From Wurfbainia villosa (taxonomy: Eukaryota; Streptophyta; Magnoliopsida; Zingiberales; Zingiberaceae), in contig CM045988.1 in the NCBI GenBank assembly GCA_025175895.1, positions 92,043,137 to 92,107,136 of the forward strand: a DNA stretch of 64,000 bases, given 5' to 3'. Below the pieces are notes generated by a model. The model saw only the letters and a program-made list of their open reading frames with translations, was not told the DNA's origin and did no database searches. This document shows positions 25,261-36,766 of the stretch, piece after piece; the first letter of the stretch is position 1; each line of letters starts with the position of its first letter. Both the position numbers and the translations under genes were made by a program.

Positions 25261-25956
25261 AATTCCATTTGGTGCAATATTGGTTGAGAACGAGATGACT
25301 ATTTATCTAATCTATGGAAAGCAGGCCTCTCTGTGGAAAGATAAAGAGAGAGTGTTTTTTTTTTTACAAAAAAAAAAAAAAATCTTTTGAAATGTTTTAG
25401 GAAACAAGATAATATATTGTAAAATTAATTTACTGGTTCAAATGGAGATTGTTCAAATAGTCTTATTTTCTTCATTCAATTTATCGTCGAGATCATTCTG
25501 GATTTCTTTCCCGATTAATATCATGTTGTCTTGTTAATCATATCCTATCGTTTTGACAGATGAATAGCTTTTTGCCATATTAAGTATTTATTTTCTGTAT
25601 AATATTAATTATACTCGCCGCTCAAATCGAAACATACAAATTAGTCATACACGTAGGTCTCTTGTTTCTAGATATTTTCGCTAATTTGCACCCAATTTTT
25701 CATAAGTCATTACAATTTAGAATTGGCAAATTTACTCATAAAATAAAACCATTGTCACTAAATTTTAGATTGATGCATTTGCTGTGCGATAAATCTCTAA
25801 AATCCTCATAAATCTCTAATTTGGTTTTGACTCACCAAATAATCTCGTTCAGTCCAATAGAAAAATAAATAAATAGCTAAAATACGCCTCCACGAGCAGT
25901 AAGGTCAGCTCGAAATAACCCTACGAATCAACCTAAGAAGAGAAAGGAGGTTTTAG
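25261..25956. other. UFSP2 3' region and AT-rich spacer
   Basis: Presumed 3' UTR with a T-rich and then A-rich tract at about 25355-25384. No gene or clear terminator element is seen beyond it. Confidence 0.4.
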
Positions 25957-26555
25957 AATTGTCTAAATACAATCTTATAGTTTCATATTTATAAAAGAGT
26001 ACATTTTATCTCTTTTTTATCCCTTCCGTTAAATATGAATATCAAACTGACGAAAAAAATATAGTACTGAAAATTATATTCTCAGGAACACAGTGGTCCC
26101 GAGATTTAAATTCCCAACACCATTTTTTTCGACTAGTTGATATTGTACGTGGTGCTGAAAATTTAAATCCCAACACTATTATATTCATGAGAATATAATT
26201 CCAGCGCCATCTTTTTCCTAGGACAGTTTGATATTGTATATGGTATTGAGAATTTAAATCTCATGATCACTGTATTCTTGGAAATTTAAATCTCATGACA
26301 CTATGTTTCTAGAAATTTAAATCTCAGGACCACTGTGTTCTTGGGAATATAATTTCCAACACCATCTTTTTTTAGACGAGTTTAATATTGTATGTGGTGC
26401 TGAGAATTCAAATTTCAAGATTACTGTATTCCTGGAAATATAATTCTCAGTACTATATTTTTTTCGGCCAGTTTGATATCCATGTTCAGCAAAAGAGGTA
26501 AAAAAAAATACGCTCTTTGATAAATATAAAATTATGGGACTGTATTTAGACAATT
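25957..26555. mobile_element. Foldback/MITE-like element with long terminal inverted repeats
   Basis: The outer ends AATTGTCTAAATAC and GTATTTAGACAATT are inverted copies. The match continues in blocks to about 26096 on the left and back to 26431 on the right (CAAACTGACGAAAAAAATATAG against CTATATTTTTTTCGGCCAGTTTG, written here in part). Between the arms are several direct repeats of a unit containing 'gatattgta-gtggt-ctga-aattt-aaat'. No coding capacity. Target duplications are not clear. Confidence 0.55.
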
Positions 26556-26875
26556 TTAAATTTAAAATGCGTTATTTAATAAATTATCGAAAAGAGTGAG
26601 ATCCTCACCTCACTCTTTCGAAGTGGGAGGAGGATTCACTCTCTTTCCTCATTGGTTTGGAGACGAAAGAGGTGACATAGGCTTACCTTTTTCTTTTACA
26701 CGGGTATTTAGGTCTGATTAATCTCAAGAATGATCAATTTAATTTCACGGATTTTAATGAGATATAATTTTTATGTATATACTCTATTGATCACTAAAAT
26801 ATATCAGAAAAACTTTTGATTCGTAAAAAAAAAAAAACTCTCGATCTGTATTCGATTCAGAGCCACGTGCACTAT

Positions 26876-28540
26876 GCACAATTATGTACGATGGATGCAC
26901 AATATATATCTACATGATATTTTCGTATGCATCCATTCATGACTCAGATCCACCGTTCATTCCACTGTGTGTGATGTTCGATTTGTCATCCAATTGCGTA
27001 AAATGCACAGTAAATAAAAATACACGGTGCTTTCGCGAAGTTCATTATACCCTATCCCTTAATGTTAATGTTTATAAGATTCATATATCTCCACAATGGT
27101 ATGATATTATCCACTTTGAGCCTAAGCTCTCATGATTTTATTTTTGGACTTTACCCAAAAAGTCTTATTCCAATGGAGATCTTTTCCATGTCTTACCAAT
27201 GTGGGACTTTGATTGTATTCTTAATACTCCAACAATTCCCCCTCAAACGAAGGACCACATTGACCCCCATCAAGTCTATCCGTCCTCGAAGGATATCCTC
27301 TGCTTGATGTCCGATTCTCAACCCGCCAGGATTTTCTGCCAACTATTTGGTCCTCTTAAATCAGCTGGACTTCCTGTTAGTTGTTCGGTCCTTCCGACCC
27401 AACTGGATTTCCTGTCTGGTGTCTGATTCTATTGATCCGGACATGAGAGCTCAACTTCCTTCGTTCGAGGTTCATGGCTTGATATGGATCATAGCTCTAA
27501 TACCAATTGTTAGTGTCTATAAGATTCACATATCTCCACAATGACGTGATATTGTCCACTTTAGGCCTAAATCCTCATGGTTTTATTTTTTGGCTTTACC
27601 CAAAAAGTCTCATATCAATGGAGATATCTTTTCATCTTATAATCACATGATCTTTTCCATATCTTACAAATATGGGACTTTGATTGTATTTTCAATACTC
27701 CAACACTTAATTCGCCGGGTCACCTGCACCATCCTCGTCGTCGGTAGCAAACCTACGACTGCGACCGAATCATGGCTACATGCGATCGACCCCGATCATG
27801 GCTCAATTCCAACTATAATTCAATCGGATTCCCATCGGAGTCGGAGTGTGATCCAATCGTGGTCGCGGTGCATCCCAATGTTACGACCACGATTGGGTTG
27901 AATTTCAATTGCAAATCCGATCGAAAATCGAAGTCTGATTGGATCATGGCAGGAGTCAGAGTCCGACCGCTCAGCGACAATGTCGAGCAGTGAGCTCGCG
28001 ACGATAGTGCTTAGGCGATGCAGTAATTATGCATTCATAGTTACTGTGCTTGCTCAGTTGTGCACGAATGCATAAATATTCGTTGCCTAGTATATCAAAA
28101 TCCAATTCTGATATCTTGCACGATGCTTTTCGTGTGTGCCCATGCACAACTTAGATTCACCGTCCGTTCTATTGCGCGTGATGTCCGATTTGTCGTCCGA
28201 TCGTATGACATGCACAATGCTTCTGTCGAGTGTGCTATAGTCCATCTATGAATCTATTGGATCACCTGTGTCCTCCTCGTCGCAACATTGCCGCCAACAG
28301 TAGACCCACGACCTTGACAAAATCATGGTTGTACACGATCAAGCCAAATCACAGTCTGAATTCGACCCTATCTTGGCCCGTTCCGACCATGATCCAGTCG
28401 AAGTCGAAGTTTGATCGGATCATGATCGAATTTCGATTGAATTGCGATTAGAATCGAGCTCAATTGTGGTCACGATGCATCTCGACATTGCGACAATGAT
28501 CCGACTACAATTTGATCGGAGTCAGAGTTTGATATAACTC
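26876..28540 (+). repeat. Tandem pair of a ~560-bp dispersed repeat, first copy split by a TRIM
   Basis: The segment around 26950 (accgttcattccactgtgtg, then gatgttcgatttgtc) recurs at about 28160 (accgtccgttctattgcgcg, then gatgtccgatttgtc). Downstream text also recurs (ggatcacctg, ctcctcgtcg, atcatggt) in the same order. Removing the 648 bp of the TRIM and its target duplication leaves a period of about 560 bp. Related sequence occurs at about 2540-3720. The nature of the repeat is unknown. It is CGA-rich and not coding. Confidence 0.5.
27063..27705 (-). mobile_element. Complete TRIM retrotransposon, 643 bp
   Basis: Two LTRs (27063-27234 and 27508-27705) start TGTTA and end CCAACA. They flank an internal region of ~270 bp without coding capacity. 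On the minus strand the right LTR is the 5' LTR and is followed by a PBS, ATTGGTATTAGAGC. A polypurine tract (reverse complement attccccctcaaa, 27235-27247) abuts the left LTR. The element is flanked by a perfect 5-bp target duplication, CTTAA (27058-27062 and 27706-27710). LTR, PBS and PPT without genes define a terminal-repeat retrotransposon in miniature. Confidence 0.85.
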
Positions 28541-28759
28541 ATCCATGAAAACTTTATTATTTATCGTTTAATTATTTACACACTATAATCTAATCTTTGA
28601 ACCCTAAAGAAATAGACGGTGTATAATAAAAATATTCATAAATACTATGGATGAGTTAGATATGATATATTATTTTTACAAGTGATATTATATATATATA
28701 ATTTACAAACAAACAACTTAACAAGACCTATTAAAATTTTTTGAAAAATGTATTATTTC

Positions 28760-28992
28760 GAATTAAATCAAGTTGCGGCCTTGCGGGTCGGACTTTGGAA
28801 TTAACCCGGATCCAGCTACTTCCATCGAGGTCGTTTGCCGCTGCCGTCTCCAGATTTCCCTGCCCTAACAAGTCAAAAGCATGTCGAAACATTTCCTACC
28901 CTAACAATCTCAAGGAACGATTGAGGGGGAGAGAGAGAGAGGTGTCAGGGAGAGAACTAACGCTGATCGAAGGATCCGGTGCCTGTTGGGAG
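28760..28992 (+). other. Probable non-coding first exon (5' UTR) of SEC61 alpha
   Basis: A GC-richer block with a gagagagaga tract ends at AG|GTATTAAT (donor GT at 28993). An acceptor ATGCAG at 31593-31598 lies 31 nt before the SEC61 alpha start. A spliced leader of this shape fits the layout, but it is inferred from splice signals and composition only. The transcription start is unknown. Confidence 0.4.
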
Positions 28993-29284
28993 GTATTAAT
29001 TTAGCTCCCGCGTCTTAATTTCGCAGCTCTCATACTTGATTCCTTTGTAATTGTATGGTCACGTGGCGATTTGGTTAATCTACCGATTCTGGATCGTTTT
29101 CTGTTTTATTCCTATTGATTTGTTCTTCTTCGTTCGTACTCTTTCTGATCATGGTTGTTCTGCATCCACGATGTTCTTCGTCATCAATGCACTTTGACCT
29201 TTTCATTGTCTTGTGGTTGATATTGTTGTTTTCCTTTGCATTGAATAGATGCAATTTCCGATGATTTTTTTACACTAAGATAAC

Positions 29285-31007
29285 TGTTAGAATATTATAT
29301 ATATGGTTAGGGATAATTATTTTCTAGGATAAATTTGAATTATTCCTAGGATAGGATTTGATTTATTCCTTTGACTAGACATTAATTTTTGTATATAAAT
29401 AGGACTTCCTCTATGTAATAAGGTAACTCTTTTTTATGAAATAACATGATATCAGAGCCTTAGGTTTTCGGTTTCTACCTTTCGCATTTTTTTTTCCTAC
29501 CGCTGGTCGCGTTCCTCTTCCGAACGCGACGTTCCAAGCCGCGGACGTCGGCGCTGCTTTTGTTGCCAAGATATTTTCTATACGCTTATTCATGTCCATT
29601 GCTGCGATTCAACACTGACTTCTATATCAGTTGGACATCAAGAATGCGTTCTTAAATGGTGACCTACTTGAAGAAGTCTACATGAAGCAACCTCTGTGTT
29701 TTGTTGCTCAGGGGGAGTCTTCTGGTTTTGTGTGCCGCTTACGAAAATTTTTATATGGTCTCAAGTAGTCACCCAGAGCATGGTTCAGTAGATTCAGTAT
29801 TGTTATTCAACAGTTCGGCATGACTCGGAGTGAGGCTGACCATTCTGTCTTTTATCGCCACTCATCTACTGGTTGCATCTACCTAGTGGTTTATGTTGAT
29901 GATATTTTCATCACAAGTAGTGATCATCTCGGGATCTCACAGGTGAAACAACATCTTTTCAAACATTTCCAGACAAAGGATCTCGACGGACTTAAATATT
30001 TCTTGGGGATAGAAGTAGCACAGTCCAGAAATGAGTTCATTATATCCCAGAGGAAGTATGCAATGGATATTCTAGAAGAAACAAAATGTTAAACTCAAAG
30101 ACAGTTGACAACCCTATAGATCTTAATGTCAAGCTCCTGTCAAATCAGGGGGAGCCTCTACCAGATCCTGAACGATACAGGCGATTAGTAGGGAGACTAA
30201 GTTACCTTACTGTTACTCGTCCAGATATCTCATTTGCAGCAAGTGTAGTAAGTCATTTTCTCAACTCTCTATGTAAAGAACATTGGGATGCTGTGATTCG
30301 CATTGTTCGATATATCAGAAGCGCTCTAGGAAAGGGTCTTTTGTACGAAGACAAAGGACATACTCGAGTCATACGATGCAGACTGGGCAGGATCTCCCAG
30401 TGATAGGAGATCCATTTCTGGTTTTTGTATATTTGTCAGAGGTAACCTTGTTTCTTGGAAAAGCAAAAAGTAAAATGTAGTGACAAGATCCAGTGCAGAG
30501 GCAGAATATCGAGCTATGGTCATAGCTAGTCAAGAGCTTATATGACTCAAACAGTTGCTTCAGGAGCTAAGATTTGGAGATGTTACACAAATATCACTTA
30601 TATGTGATAACCAGGCCGCCATGCATATCGCCTCAAATCCAGTTTTTCATGAGAGGACAAAGCATATTGAAGTCGACTGTCACTTTGTCAGAGAGAGTCA
30701 TATCTGGAGAAATATCTACTAGTTCTGTTAACTTACATGATCAACTAGCAGATATATTTACTAAGTCACTGAGAGGTCTCTGAATTGACTACATATGTAA
30801 CAAGCTGGGTGCATATAGTTTATATTCTTCAGCTTGAGGGGGAGTGTTAGAATATTATATATATGGTTAAAGATAATTATTTCCTAGGATAAAGTTTGAA
30901 TTATTCCTAGGATAGAATTTGATTTATTCCTTTGACTAGACCCTAATTTTTGTATATAAATAGAGCTTTCTCTATGTAATAAAGTAACTCTTTTTTATGA
31001 AATAACA
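29285..31007 (+). mobile_element. Internally deleted copia element in the SEC61 alpha leader intron
   Basis: The LTRs are 29285-29446 and 30845-31007 (162 and 163 bp, about 10 substitutions and one indel apart), starting TGTTAG and ending AACA. A PBS TGATATCAGAGC follows the 5' LTR, and a PPT (ttgagggggag) precedes the 3' LTR. The flanks ATAAC and ATAAT look like a target duplication with one change. Of the polyprotein only the late part survives: reverse transcriptase from LDIKNAFLNGDL (about 29632) through YVDD (about 29890), then RNase H. A stop codon lies in the LK*SPRAWF motif and frame breaks follow. Gag, protease, integrase and the first third of reverse transcriptase are absent, so it cannot move alone. 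Confidence 0.85.
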
Positions 31008-31629
31008 ATAATGTCGTACGGATGTCGGTGATATGAAAAAGAAATTTTCTCGTTATTCAATATTTCATTTCTCTCTCGTAGATACATGCGTGACTCCGTG
31101 AGATTTATTTGGAAGTGATGTTTTTTTTTGTTCGGCCTTTACGAAAGATCCTTGGTATCTTTCAACGTGAAGTCCATCCTCTTTCTAATCATGGATTGGC
31201 TAGATTGCAGGTTATTTTGGCAGCTGAATATCTAGAATCGGAAACCAATACCATTAGGAAAATTCTGATTGAATGCTGTTCTCGTCTGTCACTGTCATGC
31301 TATCTTTAATTTTTTTTTTAACCAAAACCATCAAGTGGCATTGGATAATTTCATAGTTCAGCTGGCTTTAATTGATTCCCTTTTAAAATCTTGGTCATCT
31401 TTATATATATTATTTTACCATGGACAATTTTTTCATTGTGTTTTGTCTTTCACAAGGATACGTGCAACATGCCCGTATTTTCATTTTTTATGCAGCACTG
31501 TTCCTGCTGTATTTTGTTTCTTGTGATGTGGACAAAGAAATAGAAACGTCTTGCATATGTTATTATTGGTTTTTTAAAGAAATCATTTTGTTATGCAGTT
31601 CTGGTTTGCTGTTCTAAAGTGTCAACGAA

Positions 31630-34600
31630 ATGGCTGGTGGTTTCAGAGTTCTTCATCTTGTTAGGCCATTTTTGGCTTTCTTGCCTGAAGTTCAGAGCGC
31701 TGATAGAAAAATTCCATTTAGAGAAAAGGTCATCTACACTGTTATTTCCCTGTTTATCTTTCTGGTTTGCAGTCAGCTACCTCTTTATGGCATTCATTCA
31801 ACAACTGGAGCGGATCCTTTTTACTGGATGCGTGTTATTCTTGCATCAAGTCGTGGAACTGTCATGGAACTTGGAATTACTCCAATTGTGACTTCTGGGT
31901 TGGTGATGCAACTTTTGGTTGGTTCCAAGATTATTGAAGTTGATAACAGTGTTCGAGAGGATCGTGCTCTTTTGTAAGTCTTATTTGAGAACTTTCTTCT
32001 TTGAAATTAGCAAAATGTAGTCTTGATGTTATGCTGTAATACATACATACTTATTCCTAAATATGTACAACAAATTTAGAAACGCATGTATTATTCGAAT
32101 GCTTGCCATAAATACTACCTTAACAAACAGTCATCTCCAAGTTGTGTCTTAATGATATAAATCGTATTATTGCCTTTATATTGGATATATGAAAACCTAT
32201 CCCATTGATTTTTAATTGGATGCATACTTTATCTTCCTAGTCAAATATCGTGATAATTATGTTCCTATTCTTATTCTTGGGTGTTCAATACTGACTAATT
32301 TATTGTTAACGATTAACAGCTTTAATGTGTTAATGGCACTTGCAAGATGATGGTTGAATTGTTTTAGTCCTTCATAATTAATGCAAACATTTAGTGTACA
32401 AATGTTACCTTTTGTTGTAAGTTATATGGAATAAGCATAAGAATGCTTGAAATAAAATCTGAATTTGGGATTGAGAGAAGAATCAACTATTAGTGTACAA
32501 ATGCATCAGGTAGTTAAAACTAATTTATACGTCTAAATATTGTATTGAGAATAACATGATTCAGAGCTACATGATAAATCTTCATTTCTTTTCTTTGTAG
32601 CAAAAAAATTGCATTTTTCAAAGGAAATATAATCACATCTTTAACTGGAGAACTTTCGCCGATATTTAATTCCTATACCAATCAGTTGCTACCAACAATA
32701 TGCTTACATATTTTCCTTTGAAATCAGGGTATATTCAAGATGGAGAGGAAAGGAAATATATGCAGGAAAACTATTTGAAAATGAAGGGATTAAAAAAATA
32801 TAATTATTGCAGTAATGCAAAATTATACCAAGTACTTGTGTTGTGGTAGCAATCTAATGAAGATTTTCATAATATATGATTACATTTTGAAATCAGGGAA
32901 CATTTGAAAAGGGAGAGGCAAAGAAGTATAAGCAGGAAAGCTATTTGAAAATGAAGGGATTTAAAATATAGTTATTGCAGCATCTGATTAGAAATGGAAA
33001 GTAATGAATTGAAATTGGATGTACTTAAAAGGCAATATTATGCTGAGTACTCGTGGTAGCAAGCTGTTGGAGGTTAGCATATTATATGGTTAACATTTGG
33101 ATGACAATTGTCCCCACCAAATGCTTAGAAAAGTCAAAACTATCAGGATAAAATGTCATGCTGGAGATGTAGCTTTTAATATATATTGTGGGTGTAAAAC
33201 AAACTGTAAGGGAGTTGTTCATTTAGTAAAAATAAATTTTAGACCTGAGCATATACTAATAATTAAGAGCTGTCTAGATACCTTGTTATATAAGATATGC
33301 TGGCTTTTAATTTGAGTTTTTCAATGTTATCCAGGCATCAGATATACTGTTACTTTAGATAAGTGACTATGATTAGATAATTTTCATTAATGCCCAACTT
33401 CTTGTTGTTTTCTTGGAAATATTGTTTAGGTAGTTACTGAATTCCAAAGGAAAGTTATTTATATCTTGTGCGCTACTATCTCTGATTTACATGTCTAGTG
33501 ACAATTATGGCTGAAGGGTAATTGGTGATGTCAGACAAGTTAGATTCAATTCATCATGTTGGTGTACAATCTCATTGTAATTATTTTCTTTTCCAGAAAT
33601 GGTGCACAAAAGTTACTTGGTATTCTGATTGCCATTGGAGAGGCAGTTGCGTATGTTCTATCTGGAATGTATGGCAGTGTCAGCCAACTTGGGACTGGAA
33701 ATGCTATTCTCATTATCATGCAGCTTTTCTTTGCTGGCATCATTGTCATCTGTTTGGATGAACTTCTCCAAAAAGGATATGGTCTTGGATCTGGTATTTC
33801 TTTGTTCATAGCTACTAATATCTGGTAAGTCTCAACATTTTCCTTTCTTAACTTTGTATGATAGTTATCCTAATTCATTTGCTCACATTCTGCAGTGAAA
33901 ACATCATCTGGAAGGCATTTAGTCCCACAACCATCAACAGTGGTCGTGGTGCTGAATTTGAAGGTGCTGTTATTGCCCTATTCCATCTACTGATTACTCG
34001 AACTGACAAAGTCCGGGCACTTCGTGAGGCTTTCTACCGTCAGAATCTTCCAAATGTGACCAACTTACTGGCCACAGTATTGGTCTTTCTCATCGTTATC
34101 TACTTCCAAGGTTTTCGAGTTGTGTTGCCTGTGAGGTCGAAGAATGCTCGTGGGCAGCAAGGCTCTTACCCTATCAAACTGTTCTACACCTCTAATATGC
34201 CCATCATCTTACAGTCAGCTCTTGTCACAAACCTTTACTTTATTTCCCAGGTACATCTCATCTGCAGAGGCATCTGTATGACGATATGATCATATGCCCT
34301 ATGTTTAATCTCAGTTTTTCTATGTCCACTGCAGCTGTTGTATAGGAGGTACAGTGGAAATTTCCTTGTCAATCTTCTGGGTAAGTGGAAAGAATCAGAG
34401 TATTCTGGCCAATCCATTCCTGTTGGTGGTATAGCTTACTACATTACTGCTCCATCAAGGTAGTCACTCTCTCTCTCTACCCCTCCCTCCCTTCTCCCAT
34501 TTTGATGTTGCTGATGTAACTGCTTCAATGATTAATTTAAGCTAAATCATGCAGTTTGGCGGACATGGCTGCAAATCCATTTCATGCACTTTTCTATATA

Positions 34601-35233
34601 GTCTTCATGCTCTCAGCTTGTGCTCTTTTCTCCAAAACTTGGATAGAGGTTTCTGGTTCATCTGCCAGGGATGTGGCAAAGCAGCTTAAGGTACAGTAGA
34701 GTATTATCCCATTACATTAAAGGTTGCTGCCTGGCAGCTATAAACGTTGGTAGGTAATTCAGCACCATGAAATAAAAACCTGCTGTATAGACGGCAACTG
34801 CTTGTTGGAGCTATACTTCACTAAATGGAACTCTATGATTGAAAATGTCAGAGCCTGAGGAGTTGACATGTATATAGCCATGGTTAGAGTATACGCCTCT
34901 GATGTGTTGATCGGAACTAGTTACTTACCAGTATTACATAATTAGATCTGAATAGATTAGATTTAAATTCTTAATAAATTTTGTGCTGCACAGGAACAAC
35001 AAATGGTTATGCCAGGTCACCGCGAGTCCAATTTACAGAAGGAATTAAACCGTTACATCCCTACTGCAGCAGCATTTGGTGGCATCTGTATTGGTGCATT
35101 GACAGTTCTAGCTGATTTTATGGGTGCAATTGGTTCCGGGACTGGAATCCTTCTTGCTGTCACAATCATATATCAATATTTTGAGACATTCGAGAAGGAG
35201 AGGGCCAGTGAGCTTGGGTTCTTTGGCCTGTGA
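31630..35233 (+). CDS. SEC61A: Protein transport protein SEC61 subunit alpha
   Basis: The ten-span pore subunit of the ER translocon, partner of SEC61 beta and gamma, through which nascent chains enter the ER lumen or membrane. Coding exons are 31630-31973, 33597-33824, 33896-34250, 34335-34459, 34555-34690 and 34994-35233. All introns are GT-AG and the frames join to 475 residues, the standard length. Family landmarks include GGFRVLHLVRPFLAFLPEVQ minus its last residue at the N-terminus, the plug-side segment QLPLYGIHSTTGADPFYW, PIVTSGLVMQLL, the cytosolic loop KNARGQQGSYPIKLFYTSNM (ribosome contact), VGGIAYYITAPSS and the C-terminus YFETFEKERASELGFFGL. The intron after codon 114 is 1.6 kb and holds an internal duplication. 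No frame damage is seen. The 5' leader intron carries a copia insertion. Identification is certain by family conservation. Confidence 0.97.
32720..33065 (+). repeat. 169-bp tandem duplication in SEC61 alpha intron
   Basis: Copies start at 32720 and 32889 with GAAATCAGGG. They share 'ggagagg-aaag', 'ctatttgaaaatgaaggga' and 'gagtactcgtggtagcaa'-like text, with moderate divergence. Non-coding. Confidence 0.65.
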
Positions 35234-36574
35234 TTTCGAAAATGTTAGCCGCTTTTCTGAACTTCTGTCACAGTTTTCGATTAAAACTGAAGCAGATGCG
35301 AGCAAAATGTTAGTCGATAGTTTAGCAGAATGTAAGCTTCCTTTAGGCGAAACTCTAGTCAGTGTTTGTTAAATTAACAGTTGGTCTAACTCCTGAATTG
35401 TAATGATGCCATAACTCCTACATTTTAGGCCCGATGTCTTTTTTTGTGTTACGGCATGAATTTTCATAGTGGTGTCTGTTATTTGGTTAAAAAAAAAAAA
35501 AAATGAACTGAGGCCGTGTTCAATAGAATGGAATTAGATAGAATGAGAACAGAATGGATTGAAAAGAAATTATATATAACTGGGATACAATATTTCATTT
35601 TTTATTACACTAAGAAATGAAATGAAATGAAAAAAAAAATCAATATATATAAATATTACGTATCTTAGCAAGTTATACGCCAAGTGATAGTATTTGCAAT
35701 TAATTAAGCATTTGCTGAACACTAGTGGGTTTATGAAATAACCATACGCGTCTTGCGAATCATTCAACTCTTTGTCCTTTTTAAGTACCTGATCATAGCA
35801 TTTGTCTAAAGTCATGCATGCCAAATATTTCATATACTATTCACCAAAACTTTCCATGCGTGCTCCATAAATTACGTTGGGAAGAAAAGTATACCCATTT
35901 TCGGTTTAACTTGCGGATTATATATTATCAAGTTCCTCATTCAAATTGACATCGCGTACGTTAGGCAAGTCCAACTTATTTTTCTTCGTGTCGCATATAT
36001 CTCTGTTTAGGTGTTCAAATTGGTGAGAAACGAGATCCAAATTTGGCACGCCGATGCTTCCTACACTGACTATTTCTTACATGCTTATTTCTTAAGTAAT
36101 ATTAATCGAACAATTTTAAGATATGCCTTCTTTTTCTGCACAACTTAATTGACTTCTCTTCTGATTTGCTCGGCGAGTCAGCATCACATGCTTTTAATTT
36201 ACATGATAGAGAAGATTGCAAGCAATGCCAAAACAGGGCCAGACGTTCGTCAAAATACTGGAAAGTTCAATCGATAACCAACTCCTTTGACAAAAAAATC
36301 GGCGATGAATTGTATTTCATTCTATCAATATTGATGACGTCCGAATAATGAGATGGAAGATGGAAGTTTCTTGCCTTAATTTCTAGTTCATAATAAAACC
36401 AACGACGACTTTTTCTTTCGACGTGACTTTTGTGATCCTTCACTTGCTGGGGATGATCCTGACTCCGTCATTGTTCTCTAGCATTCCTATAAGAGATGGA
36501 AGATGAAAGTTATTTGATCATCTCGCACACAAAAAATCTCTTGTAGCTAGACTTATAGCTCGTTCTAACTGAAG
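35234..36574. other. SEC61 alpha 3' region and spacer
   Basis: Presumed 3' UTR to about 35500, ending near a poly-A tract. At 35515 a sequence reading 'ggccgtgttcaatagaatggaat' begins a MITE-like AT-rich patch, similar in words to 720-900. No gene is seen. A TATAAG word at about 36488, roughly 85 bp before the next start codon, may serve the small gene that follows. Confidence 0.4.
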
Positions 36575-36766
36575 ATGGCAGCAGGCAGAACAGTCTTTGC
36601 CACCAGTTTCTTTGTCCTCTTCATGGTGGTTATGGTGGGTACCGCCGTCATGGCTGCTGACGGCCCTGCACCACCACCCACCGAGAACTTGTCTGTTCGC
36701 GAGCTTCCTTCCGTTGCCTTAGCCTTCTTTGCTGTCGTTGCCTTCGTATTCTCCATGGCCTACTAG
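36575..36766 (+). CDS. Small secreted arabinogalactan-peptide-like protein, 63 aa
   Basis: A single-exon frame of 63 codons. Residues 1-27 form a clear signal peptide (MAAGRTVFATSFFVLFMVVM, then VGTAVMA) with cleavage expected after Ala. The mature part starts ADGPAPPPTENLSV, a Pro/Ala-rich stretch that can carry hydroxyproline-linked arabinogalactan. It ends with a hydrophobic tail of about 20 residues (from LPSVALAF to VFSMAY) that could be a GPI-attachment signal or a membrane span. The layout of signal, short glycomodule and hydrophobic tail matches AG peptides of the cell surface, but the glycomodule is minimal. A small membrane peptide of other type is possible. The ATG at 36575 is the first in frame and follows a purine at -3. 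Confidence 0.6.
   Translation: MAAGRTVFATSFFVLFMVVMVGTAVMAADGPAPPPTENLSVRELPSVALAFFAVVAFVFSMAY

Noticed and set aside
28741..29004. Open frame of 87 codons before SEC61 alpha
   Set aside because: Better explained as a 5' UTR exon ending at a GT donor. No protein family resemblance.
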